Part shown: in pieces, positions 1 through 11,198 of the stretch
How the letters are laid out: each line of letters begins with the position of its first letter
Numbering within the stretch: position 1 is the first letter of the stretch
Assembly (NCBI GenBank): GCA_014898415.1
Contig: RCTD01000032.1
Coordinates: 598,217 to 662,216 of the forward strand
DNA from: Stromatinia cepivora
Lineage: Eukaryota; Ascomycota; Leotiomycetes; Helotiales; Sclerotiniaceae
Direction of reading: 5' to 3'
DNA length: 64,000 bases
Notes under the pieces: model-generated
What the model saw: the letters and a program-made list of their open reading frames with translations, nothing else
Databases searched by the model: none
What the model was told of the DNA's origin: nothing
Position numbers and translations under genes: made by a program

Positions 1-1257
1 ATTCTTAATAATCTTTTCAATATATATATCATAGATTAATTATAATTTTTTTTTGAATCGATTATAGAATATATATATATTTAAAAACTATTTAATATTT
101 TCCAGATCTTATAGTTTATATATAGCTTTGATTTCTTCGATGATCTTTGTAATAGTTGATTTGTTTTTCTTATGATAAATAATTTGAATATTGTTTACAA
201 AGAAAAGAATCATAATAGTATATTTTAGATTAATATATAAATACAATTTCTTTTTGTATTATATCAATCCTAATTTTTCGAATATCCGAATGAAATCCCT
301 AAATTATATAACTGAAGAATCTTGTAGATTATATAAAGCTTAATCGATTATAACATTTTTGTTTAGGATTTTGTATTTATTAAATAGATAATATATAATT
401 GAAATATTGAAAAGATTATATAAAATATTGATAAAGGTATTGATTATATTGTATTGCTTTATTTCAAGATTGTATTTAGTAATAATTGCTATTATGATTC
501 GGAATGATTAGTTTATTAATATAATAATATAAATAATCTTAATAGTACTTTTAATTTGGAGATTTCTTTATATTATTAAATATAAGCGGTAATGAATAAT
601 TAAATCTTAATAATTATATTTATATATAAACATTCATTGAAAAAGAATCGATTTTGTAGATTCCGATCCAGAATCGATTTCATATCAGGTTTTCCTAATC
701 TTAAAGTTATTAATCTCAAGATTATAATTCTATTTGAATCAATATTCTATTTGATGATCTTTTAATTGATAATAAAAACAAAGTAATTTTGAAATTGTAA
801 ATGTATGAATTCGAGGAAGTAATGTTATTTGTAATCCTTTGATCGTAGATTAAATGAAAGGCAATAATAATTTTGTTTTAATTCCAATAATGATTATATT
901 ATAAATTATTACAAATTGAGAATATTTCTTTATATTTTTTATTTTTTATTGATTAGATCAGAATGTAGAATAAAAGTTGTTTAAATAGAATAATTCTATT
1001 GAATCTATCTTTTGAAATATAATAATTCTTATATAGGATTCAGTATTGAGATTGTTCCCTTGATAGTATTATTGTATATATAATTGTCTTTATATATATA
1101 TTGGTTGCTTTAGGATACGAAAATCAAATAATTCCTGAAAGAAAGATAATTCTAAATGATAATTATATAATTGAAACTCAAATAGATTGATTTGAGCCCT
1201 GAATATTTCAATCCTTATAATACAAATTCTTTTAAGCATTTATTTGAGATTATAAAT

Positions 1258-1749
1258 CTACAAATCCTTTATAAATCGATCAAATGAATATATAAAATAT
1301 AATAATCTTTGTAATAATTGGATTTTCTTTATAGAATATTCTAATTGATTATTCCAGTATATATATCCCCTTTCGGAATATTGAAATTGATCGATTAGAG
1401 TAATCTTTAAATTACTTTTGTATATATTGCAAAGAATTTTGGGAGTATAATCAATAAGTTTATATTTTATATTTTTTATATTAATATATTCGATAAAACT
1501 AGGATCTGTATTATTGTTATAGATATCTTTTTGAATAATATTAATATCTTTATTTATAAAATATAATTGTTTTTTAATAAAAGAATCAGTTTCTTTAGTT
1601 TCTTTAATAAAAGGATTGATTGATATTTGTATATCTTTATTGTATATTTTATCTTTATTATTTGAAGAATTAGATGGATTGGATAATCCTAAATCGATTT
1701 CTTTATTTCTATTATCATTCTTCAGATTTGTATTTATCCCTGAGATCAA
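1258..1749 (-). pseudogene. alpha copy A pol remnant: integrase-to-RT linker
   Basis: The longest open stretch in copy A (163 codons). It aligns with 23323-23844 (minus) in copy C and with the pieces on either side of the insertion in copy B (about 8930-9188 and 11204-11500). Shared residues include a DLGLSN block and 'KKQLY...DINIIQ'. It is very rich in N, I, K and D, as expected when RIP converts C:G to T:A. It is a fragment of a degenerate polyprotein rather than a gene: the start codon is fortuitous and both ends run into stops within the same repeat. Confidence 0.65.
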
Positions 1750-3164
1750 TTCGTTTGTAGATAATAGATCTGAAGTATATTTGATAAATAAATTAAAGGC
1801 TTTTCGATTTATGAAAATAGATAGATAAATAAAGTCTTTATGATTATCTTTGTTTTGAATAATTATTTTGTTTATTTCGATATGATTTTATAGATCAAAA
1901 GCTCTAGTAAGCTGCTTAAGCTTTTTTGTAATATAAATATTGATCATTTGATTAATAAAATCTATATAATAAATGAATTCTTTATTGAATATTATATTTC
2001 GAATAATAATAATTTTATTGAACTTAGGTATTTATATATAATAGATTAGTATATTTGGGATATAATCTATTAAATACTTAATATATACTTAAGGATTGAT
2101 TTTATATCATTTCCTATTAATTCCAATTTCTCTATTTTTATTCAAAGGGTAAGCTTGGTATTTATATTTATAGATTCTATTCTAATTGGAATAGAGATTG
2201 TTAGATATTTTCTTTACAAATAGGGGATTATTTTTGTAAAGATAATTATAGAATTATATATCGAATACTTTATTAAACGATTTGAAGGATTTAATCTTCA
2301 AAGAATTTATATTATATAGATAAATAACAATTTGTATTATTTCTATTTATAATTTATCCAATAAACTTATTGTAATCTATATTTTTATCTGTTTTGTGAT
2401 TATTTCTTGTTTTGTATATTCTGATCCTTTATTGGATTCATATATATAAAATAGGGATAATTCGAATTAGATGCTTTCTTATTTGATTCATTTCTTAAAT
2501 AATATTGCTTTTATGATTTCAATGATAGATATATTATTATTCTATTTGATTATTATGATTGCTAGATTGTATTTATAATGAATCTAGATTATAAAGCTTT
2601 GAATAATTGCAAATACTTCGTTATATGTTTTGTAATAAATTGAATATGAAAAGATCTTATTATAATATATTTCTTTAATTAATAAAAGCTATAATATATT
2701 ATTATATTCTTTATCGAAATCAAAAAAATCCTATTAGATTTTGTAGAAGGGCTGAAATAGTTGATAATCATTTGAAATATAAGAAATAATTTGCTTTATA
2801 TAAATACAAATATAATCAGTGTAATTGGAATGAATGATATTTTTTATTTTGATATTTTGTATTATAAATATTAAATATTCAAGAGTTTTTTTTTCAAATA
2901 TCCAAAATATTTATATTATATTTTATTTGTATCTTTTTTTGGGAAAAGTGGATTGCAAAAATAATAAAATACTTTATTTATTTTTCTATTTATTATTGAA
3001 TATATTATAAAAGGATTGTTTATAGGAATAAATAAAAGAATATTCAAATAAATAGAAAATGGTTTATATTCTAAGAATACAAGATTTTCAATACAAATAT
3101 ATTAAACAATTACTATATTATTTATATAATCTTCTTTACAAAGAATATAATTATATTCTGAAAA

Positions 3165-3503
3165 CTATAAGCCAGCTTTTTTCAATCGAACCTTCAAAAC
3201 GATATTGATATGAAAACCAGGGATAAATATTACATTGTTCAAAATCAGATCATTATTAAAATAATCTTCTCTTTTGATGATCCCTTTGATAATACGAACT
3301 CTGTATCTTAAGATTTGGAAGCTAAAAATACCTATTTCTATAAAATCATTGGAATCGGATAATCGATATCGATGATTATCCAATAAAGATATATCATTCA
3401 TAATATATATAGTATCATAATTATCGAACAAAGTATTATTAAATAAATAATATACTTTTATTATTATAAAATATACCCCTGATTGATTGTATCGAGTATC
3501 CAA
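3165..3503 (-). pseudogene. alpha copy A protease remnant
   Basis: This 112-codon minus-strand open stretch has the shape of a copia retropepsin domain: an N-terminal 'DTR' where the family has D-S/T-G/A, then 'LFDNYDTI', a hydrophobic middle, and the C-terminal 'LNNVIFIPGFHINIV' signature that precedes gag-pre-integrase. The catalytic D-S/T-G is replaced by D-T-R, so it would be inactive. The matching region in copy B is 7200-7590 on the plus strand and contains stops. Confidence 0.65.
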
Positions 3504-3879
3504 GATAATAATATTGATTGAAAATCCTGAAGGATCAATAGAACTTTTTATTTATTTCCTTTTGATTTAATCAAAATGAAATTGCTTTTATAAATGCAAT
3601 TTTATTCGATTTTTAATTACTTATAATTCATTTTCATTGAATACCTTTTTGAATAATAGATTAATTCTTCTAATGAATATTAATTTTATAATTTTGCAAT
3701 TGTAAACAATATAATTATGATTAATTCTATTGTTTTATTTAGATTCAATTCTATAAAGATATTCTTAAATCTTTTTGATCTTTTAATTGTTTCCAGAATT
3801 GATATTCTTTTTATTCTTTTTAGATTTTTTATCATTTTAAAAAAAGGTAAATATAGAATATATTCCTTTTTTTAGCTTT

Positions 3880-4029
3880 TGTCACGAGATACACGTGATC
3901 GCGTCCGATCGGGCTAGTACGGTACTAAGCTTCGAGCCGATCATATATATAGCTTTGTAGTACTCTCTCTTTAACTCTATAACTTTTAATTCTAAGGTTG
4001 ATCTCTAAACGTTTATTAAATTCGTTATA
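3880..4029 (+). repeat. 5' LTR of the gag-only element
   Basis: A 150-bp direct repeat starting TGTCACGAG and ending in TTCGTTATA, the mutated counterpart of TTCGTCACA in the 3' copy. It is bounded on the left by target duplication GCTTT. Confidence 0.9.
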
Positions 4030-4305
4030 TTATTAAAAGTTCTTCTAGATAAGAAATAGAATAACATTTATATATACTTATACACATTTCGTTTACTCCT
4101 GTTTAAGCACATCATTCCTGCTTTTTTGTCTGTATATAGATCTTCTTGATATTATTCGAAGGTGTTGTCTTTTTTCTTACCTTTAATTTCTAAGTTATGG
4201 ATTACAATTCGATAAACCTTACAATTACAGAATTTTGTGGTAAAATGATTTATCAGTAGGATAAAATCTTGTTCCTATACTCCCTAATTCTCAAACGTAC
4301 TCCTG

Positions 4306-4926
4306 TTGTTTATATTCCTTCTTGTCCAAAACCCTCTCTTTTTGATCCTGTTTTCTTTTTTTGATCAAAACATTCCCTTAAATTATATAACAATCCTAAA
4401 TCAATTTATATATGTTTACAATAATCCAAATAAAATTCAAAAAGCTGAAGATAAGTTATTCATTTTCAAACAAGGAATTGATTCTCTATATATTTATATT
4501 GCAAAATTCGAAAGGATCCTTTACAAAGTTAAAGATCAGAATTGATCTAATTTGAATAAGATTTCAATTTTTTGTAATAAATTCAATACTACTCTTAGAA
4601 ATTGTTTTTCTTAATAACTTTCTTTTCCCTATTCCTATCCCGATTTTATTCAAATTATATAACAACTAACTATTCGTATAACGAATGGATTCCCTGTATT
4701 ATTCTACTCTAATGAATCTAAAACCCTATATATATTGCAGAATCCATTCCACTTTCAAAACCATAATCCAATGGATGTTAGCAATCTTAATGTTATTAAT
4801 ATCTTTAACTCTTTTGATATTCAATTGGATAAGTTTGATTGTATTTTGATTTTATTCTGTGTACGAGTGCCCAAATTTTCTTTTTTTGAAAAAATTCTTT
4901 TGTGTAAGCAAAATAAATGTGTATAA
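4306..4926 (+). pseudogene. gag-like pseudogene inside the nested element
   Basis: The open stretch 4306-4545 resembles the capsid end of fungal Ty3-type Gag: 'NQFIYVYNNPNKIQKAEDKL' then 'FKQGIDSLYIYIAKFERI', following the family pattern of F-x-DPN-(x)-AExxL-x-xLKQG-x-S-x-x-x-YIAxF. After stops, 4735-4926 carries 'NPMDVSNLN', similar to the PMDxD segment between capsid and zinc knuckle in fungal Gag proteins. A CCHC knuckle is not intact. Several stops separate the pieces. The family assignment is by pattern only. Confidence 0.6.
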
Positions 4927-5248
4927 TATAGAAGTATTTCCTATTAAATACAAACCTATCTGTTAGATTCATATTAAGGAATTCAAAATCGATAAGAGTC
5001 TATTTTGGTTATTATATTGATTACTGAATCTAAAAGCAATAATGATAAAGATCTAGGAGAGATGATCAATAACCGATATTTTGAAGATCGTTTGGAGGAA
5101 GTATATAGTATAATGGATATATATTTGTTGGTTATAATACAATCCATGTATTAGGTATTTTTATCAAAAGAAAATTAATAATTATTTTTGTATTTAAATT
5201 ATTCATTTAAAGCGAATTCAAGGCGAATTCTTCAAAAGAAAAGGGTAA

Positions 5249-5398
5249 TATCACAAAATATATATAATCACATTTAATCAGGCTAATACGATATTAAGCT
5301 TCAAGCCGATCATATATATAGCTTTATAGCACTCTCTCTTTAGCTCTGTAGCTTTTAATTCTAAGGTTGATCTCTAAACGCTCGTTGGGTTCGTCACA
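5249..5398 (+). repeat. 3' LTR of the gag-only element
   Basis: A 150-bp direct repeat of 3880-4029. It begins TATCACAAAA (from TGTCACGAGA) and ends TTCGTCACA. Every difference I checked at the start is G to A or C to T. It is followed by target duplication GCTTT. Confidence 0.9.
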
Positions 5399-5465
5399 GC
5401 TTTTGGGAAAATAGAATTCTGAAAGATTAATCCTCTAAAAATATCTTTGAATTATTTGAATAAAA

Positions 5466-6499
5466 GGTTGAATAATCCGAATTGATTATTCATTTCGATT
5501 TGTATAATTATAGTATTTATCTAAATTGAAAGTATTCTAATATTAACAATTTGTAGAAAAATATTGATAGTAATTTCATCCTATACTTTAATGATCTTGT
5601 ATATAAGAGCTTTAGTATAAACTATAATCCAATCCCTATACTATTTGATAGAATCGGTTCTGCCGAATGAGGTTTGTATTAGAACAAACCGATATTCTTA
5701 TAATATTATAAGCTTAATAATAATTATTGTAGATACAAGCTTCCTTTTGAATGTATTAATAATCATCTTGAATAAAAAAGTTATAGTACCTTAATTAAGA
5801 ATAAATAATTTTATAAAATATATTTGATCAATTAACAATTCGATCCATTTGTAAACATCATAAAAGGCTTTGTAATTCTATATATATTCTTATTATCGGT
5901 ATCGATACTTTAATTGAAAAAAAACAAACTCGAAAAAGATTTCTTGAAAAATGATTGAAAATGAAATAATAAATCTATTAGAAATGAATCCCAATATATT
6001 ACCATCAGAATCTTTTATTTTTATATTTCTATTTGTATCTTCTCTGGATTGAATCACTATAAGATATTCCGAGAATTCCTTTTGATATTAAATTTGTTTT
6101 TTTTGATTATATTTAATTTGGAAATCGATAATAAAAAATAAAACAAATAATTTGATTAAAAACTAATCGATTTGAATATAGATAAATTTATTCATTAGAT
6201 CGGAGTTTGGAATGAATATAACTGATATAGAAACAAACAAATCGTTCTTTGGATTAACTGAATTCCAGATTCCTTGAACTTGATATTTATTTTTCAAACA
6301 TAGATATCATTTTAATTATTGAATACAGATTGTAAAAAGAAGATCGTTTTGATCTTTTGTTATATTGAATAAAAGTAACTGAATTGATATAAATATTGAA
6401 TTATAAATGAAATAGGAATAATATAAAAATAATCCTTTGAATACTTAATAATTACTGAATAGAAAGTTATGTAGATTTAAGGGTTACTAGGTTTATAAC
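5466..6499. other. AT-rich spacer between alpha copies A and B
   Basis: About 1 kb between the 5' end of copy A and the 5' LTR of copy B. It has no usable ORF and no LTR pair or domain that I could identify. It is probably older, fully decayed repeat DNA. Confidence 0.5.
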
Positions 6500-6808
6500 T
6501 ATTACAAGATAGTATAATTACAAAACATTTTCAGGGATCGGAGAATAGATAGTATATATGATTAATAAAATAAAAGAATTGAATAATTTGCTTTTGATTA
6601 TATGAATCAAGAGCTGTATATATAGAACAAATGAGTGATTATCTAATCGATATACATCTTAATTAGACTAGATCTTTATTTATTAATATATCAGGATTAC
6701 CTTATCAATTGGTAGATTGATAAAGGCTAGAAGATCCTTCATTCCGATTGGAAAGTATACGCTTTGATCCTTCATAAGATACAGGGGATCACAGGGCTTT
6801 CCGTGACA
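6500..6808 (+). repeat. 5' LTR of alpha copy B
   Basis: A 309-bp LTR identified by its inverted match to 20911-21220. It begins TATTACAAG (intact form TGTCACAGG in copy C) and ends GTGACA, giving TGTCAC/GTGACA terminal inverted repeats. A shared internal block reads TTTCAGGGATCGG. Internal element sequence starts at 6809. Confidence 0.8.
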
Positions 6809-7199
6809 AATCTCTTATTCAAACAATTCGGAGATGTTTTTGAAGGATTAATCTTTTAGGATTTTATTTTTTTAAAAACTAAAGAAGGAATATATTCTAT
6901 ATTTATTTCTTTTTAAAATAATAAAAAGCCTAAAAAAAATAAAAAAAGTATTAATTTTGAAAACAATTAAGGGATCAAAAAAACCTGGGAATATTCTTGT
7001 AGAATCGAATTTGAATAAAACAATAGATTTGATTATAATTATATTATTTATAATTATAAAACTATTGAATTAATATTTATCAAAAAGATTAATCCATTGT
7101 TTAAAAGAGTATTCAATAAAAACGAATTATAAATAATTAGGGATCGAATAAGATTATATTTATAAAAACAATTTTATTTTAATTAAATCAAAAGGAAAT

Positions 7200-7590
7200 G
7201 AATGAAAAGTTCTATTGATCCTTCAGGATTTTCAATTAATACTATTATCTTGGATACTCGATATAATTAATGAAGGGTATATTTTATAATAATAAAAATA
7301 TATTATCTATTCAATAATATTTTACTCAATAATTATAGTATTATATATATTATAAACAATATCTTTCTTTTGGATAATTATTGATATTAATGATTCAATT
7401 TTAATGATTTTATAAAAGTAGATATCTTTAATTTTCAAGTTTTAAAATGTAGGGTTTGTATTATTAAAAGAATTATCAAAAGAGAAGATTATTTTAATAA
7501 TGATTTAATCTTGAACAATATAATATTCATCTTTGATTTTTATATCAATATTGTTTCGAAGATTCGATTGAAGAAAGTCGGTTTATAGTT
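7200..7590 (+). pseudogene. alpha copy B protease remnant
   Basis: The inverted counterpart of 3165-3503. It retains the same 'GFH/DFYINIV...LKKVGL'-type end but has in-frame stops. It fixes the plus orientation of copy B. Confidence 0.55.
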
Positions 7591-9188
7591 TTTAGAATAT
7601 AATTGTATTTTTCATAAAGGAGATTATATAAATAGTATAATAATTGTTCAATATATTTGTACTGAAAATCTTGTATTCTTAGAATATAAATCATTTTTTA
7701 TTTATTCAAATATTCTTTTATTTATCCTTATAAGTAATCTTTTTATAATATATTTAATAATAAATAGAAAAATAAATAAAGTATTTTATTGTTCTTATAA
7801 TCTATTTCTTTCAAGAAAAGATATGAATAAAATATAATATAAATACTCCAAGCATTTAGGAAAAAAAGCTTTTGAATATTTAATATTTGCAATACAAAAT
7901 ATCAAAATAAAAGGTATTATTTATTTCAATTATATTGATTATATTTATACTCATATAAAATAAATCATCTCTTATACTCCAAATGATTACTAACTATTTC
8001 GGTTCTTCTATAAAATCCAATAGAATCTTTTTGATTTCAATAAAAGATATAATAATATATTATAACTTTTATTGATCAAAGAAATATATAATAGCAAAAT
8101 CTTTTTATATTTAATTTATTACAAGATATACAACAAAATATTTGTAATCATTCAAAACTTTATAGTTTGGATTCATTATAAATATGATTTAGCAATTATA
8201 AAGATTAAACAGGATAATGATATATTTATTATTGGAATTATAAGAATAATATTATTTGAGAAATAGATCGAACAAAAAAGCATCAAATTCGAACTATTTT
8301 TATTTTATATATATAAACTTAAGAAAGGATCAGAATATATAGAACAAGAAATAATCACAAAATAAATAAAAATAAGGATTATAACAAATTTATTGGATAA
8401 ATTATAAATAGAAGTAATACAAATTGTTATTTATCTATATAATATAAATCCTTTGAAAATCAAATTCTTCAAATCGTTTAACAAAATGCTTGATATATAA
8501 TTCTGTAATTATTTTCATAAAGATAATCCTTTATTTATAAAGAAAATATCTAACGATCTCTGTTTCAATTAGAACGGAATTTATAGATATGGATACTGAA
8601 TTTACCTTTTGAATAAAAATAAAGAAATTGGAATTAATAGAAAATGATATAAAATCAATCCTCAAGTATATATTAAATATTTAATAAGTTATATCCCAAA
8701 TATACTAATCTATTATATATAGATACCCAAACTCGATAGAGTTATTATCATTCGAAATATAATATTCAATAAAGAATTCATTTATTATATAAATTATATT
8801 AATTAAATAATCGATATTTATATTACAGAAAAATTTAAACAATTTGTTAAAACCCTTGATATATAAAATTATATTGAAATAAACAGGACGATTATTCAAA
8901 ACGAGGATAATTATAATGATTTCATTTATTTATTTATTTTTACGAATCGAAAATCCCTTGATTTATTTATCAAATATATTTCAGATTTATTATCTATAAA
9001 CAAATTAGCTTTAGAGATAAATATAGATCTGAAGGATGATAATGAAAATAAAAAAGTCGATTTAGGATTATTCAATTTATCTAATTCTTTAGATAATAAT
9101 AATAAGATATATAATAAAGATATATGAATATTGATCGATCTTTTTATTAAAGAAACCCAAGAAGTTGATACTTTTATTAAAAAGTAAT

Positions 9189-9379
9189 TGTTACGAACCT
9201 CAACTACGAAACGAGGGCTAGCCGAAAGCGGGCCGAATTGTACGCTAGTTTGAAGAGTTTTCATTTATGTAGAGAGGGAATTCTTCAATACGATTAAAGA
9301 GAGTGATGAAAAGTCTTGATTTTAAATCCAAATTTATTGTTATTCGAATATTAATTGATTTTTTGTTGTGATTCTTATA
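9189..9379 (+). repeat. 5' LTR of the 2.0-kb element
   Basis: 191 bp, TGTTACGAAC to ATTCTTATA. It is preceded by GTAAT and differs from 11008-11198 by transitions only, in the bases I compared. Confidence 0.88.
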
Positions 9380-10695
9380 ATTCTTTTTATCCATTTTTGA
9401 GAGCAATTTATCGGTTAATTTTGAGAATAATTTTATTTTTTTTGATCTACAAAAGCCTTCGAATTTTATCGAAAACTTTCGAAATTTACTTTTAAAACAT
9501 ATACGAATTTGGCCTCGAAATGAGCCTTTGAAAACCCTTTAGAATATTGTCGAAAATCTATCAAAAATATTACGAAAAACCTTCGAATCAAGAAAATCAA
9601 GAAAACAAGAAAAGGAATTGAAAAGATTTATTCGAAAGATATGAATATGATATACGAACCGAACTCTATTCTATTTTACGAAATTCGAAAGCGAATTCTT
9701 AAATTATACAAATCATTCAAATAAAAGGACGAAAAAACAAAAAGTATATGAAGAACTTTCAGGATTTTATTGGAAGATTGAAGAATTTTGAATATAAAAA
9801 TTGTTAGAAAAATTGAAGATATTGAAGTTGAAGATATTGAAATTGAAGATATTGAAATTGAGATTATAATAAAGTTTTTGGTATTATTTTTGAGAAGTAT
9901 AATGAATGAATTCATATACAATAATAACTACATTTCTGTTTTCAAAATGAGATTTTGATGGAATATTTGAAGTTTTTTCTTTTTGATAGAATATTAAGTC
10001 TCTTTCAAAAGAAGAGATAAAGCTAGTTCTTATATGATTCTAAAAGATCACTAATGAAAATTGATTACAAATAGTTGGATCTATATCGAAAAATTAGTAT
10101 ATTAATTGAAGACGAAACAGTATTTATACTAAAGATATCATTTTGATACAAATTTGAATCGATATATTGATGAAGATAATAGATTTTATATTTCAGATTT
10201 CAAAAGAAAAAACAAATGAAAACCTCCTTTCTTATTATTTACCGAATCTACAGGATTATTGAAATCGATAAAGATATTAATTCAAAAAAGAAAATATTAA
10301 TATCCCCTATTTATTGCATTGAAAGTATACCTATCGAATCTGAATCGAAAACATACCGAATCCGAATCGAAAATATATCAAATCCGAATCGAAAGCATAC
10401 CTACCGAATCCAAATCGAAAGTATATTTATCGAAATCGTACCGAAATCGAAATGAAAGTAAATTGAAAATAAATATATATATAAGGGTTTTTAAATGATA
10501 TTAAAGAATTTTCAAAGAAATAAAAATACTGAACTTTATAAAACGAAGATATAGGTATTATAATTTCACTGTTAAAGGAATTATTATAGCTTTTAGTTGT
10601 TATATAAAATTCTTCACTAGAGTTTCAGCTCGGTCGATTATTATAGAATTATGAATAAAAGAGTTAATGAGGTTTGGAAGAGTTGAAAGGGTTTC

Positions 10696-10920
10696 GATGG
10701 ATCTATAATAGTTTTACGAAAAAATATACGATATAATATTGATAAATCTATAATGATTTTATGAAAAGGTATATAATCCAATATCGATGGATCTACAATG
10801 ATTTTATGAAAAGATATACGATGTAATATCGATGGATCTATAATGGTTTTACAAAAGGTATATAATATAATAAAAATAGATCTATAATAGTTTTACGAAA
10901 AGATATACAATACAATATGG
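10696..10920 (+). repeat. 45-bp tandem repeat, five units
   Basis: Five consecutive units starting near 10696, 10741, 10786, 10831 and 10875. Each has the form GATggATCTAtaATgGTTTTA followed by cGAAAAgaTATAcgATataATATc. Units 1-3 are exactly 45 bp. They differ mostly by transitions. The array lies just upstream of the 3' LTR. Confidence 0.8.
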
Positions 10921-11007
10921 AATGATATTAGTTCTGATTGGATATTTCAATTTAAATGGTTTCATTTCAAAAGTTTTCGAGGACGAAAGCTTCGGAAAGG
11001 AGGGCTT

Positions 11008-11198
11008 TGTTACGAATCTCAATTACGAAACGAGGGCTAGTCGAAAGCGGACCGAATTGTATACTAATTTGAAGAGTTTTCATTTATATAGAGAGGGAAT
11101 TCTTCAATGCGATTGAAGAGAGTAATGAAAAGTCTTGATTCTAAACCCAAACCTATTGTTATTCGAATATTAACCGATTCTTTGCTGTGATTCTCACA
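11008..11198 (+). repeat. 3' LTR of the 2.0-kb element
   Basis: 191 bp, TGTTACGAAT to TTCTCACA. It is followed by GTAAT and is less mutated at its end than the 5' copy. Confidence 0.88.

Larger units (their letters stand above)
3880..5398 (+). mobile_element. Nested non-autonomous LTR element with gag-like region only (TR-GAG type)
   Basis: A complete LTR element of 1,519 bp inserted in the gag region of alpha copy A. It has 150-bp LTRs at both ends, a perfect 5-bp target duplication GCTTT (3875-3879 and 5399-5403), and a polypurine tract AAAAGAAAAGGG (about 5234-5245) just before the 3' LTR. The internal part is only about 1.2 kb and holds a gag-like region but no protease, RT, RNase H or integrase, so it must have depended on another element's enzymes. 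Copy B lacks the insertion at the equivalent site (near 6865-6885), confirming that it is an insertion. The LTRs differ from each other by C/T and G/A changes, the 3' LTR start being the more mutated. Confidence 0.9.
1..5465 (-). mobile_element. Ty1/copia element alpha, copy A (RIP-degenerate, runs off left edge, interrupted)
   Basis: Decayed copia retrotransposon whose sense strand is minus. On the minus strand, 3503-3165 reads as a copia aspartic-protease region ending in a 'VIFIPGFHINIVLKVRLKKAGL'-like stretch (family consensus: VxYVPGFHxNLxSxxRLxxAGL). About 2950-1258 corresponds to gag-pre-integrase, integrase and the linker, and 1000-1 to reverse transcriptase, so the element continues to the left of the window. 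Bases 5399-5465 are the 5' gag end beyond the nested element at 3880-5398. Copy B matches it base for base in inverted orientation over most of its length, with many C/T and G/A differences. No LTR is seen at its 5' end: similarity to B stops near 5465, exactly where B's LTR begins. All frames carry stops, so it encodes nothing functional. Confidence 0.8.
9189..11198 (+). mobile_element. Nested 2.0-kb non-coding LTR element (gypsy-type termini)
   Basis: Inserted in the integrase-RT linker of alpha copy B. It has 191-bp LTRs (9189-9379, 11008-11198) starting TGTTACGAA and ending CTCACA (CTTATA in the 5' copy), a perfect target duplication GTAAT (9184-9188, 11199-11203), and a purine-rich tract GGAAAGGAGGGC just before the 3' LTR. 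The TGTTACGAA start preceded by a G-rich tract is common in fungal Ty3/gypsy elements. The interior has no gag or pol similarity, only simple ATCGAA/GAATC-rich sequence (about 10216-10455) and a 45-bp tandem array (10696-10920), so it is non-autonomous. Copies A and C have the uninterrupted site. Confidence 0.88.
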
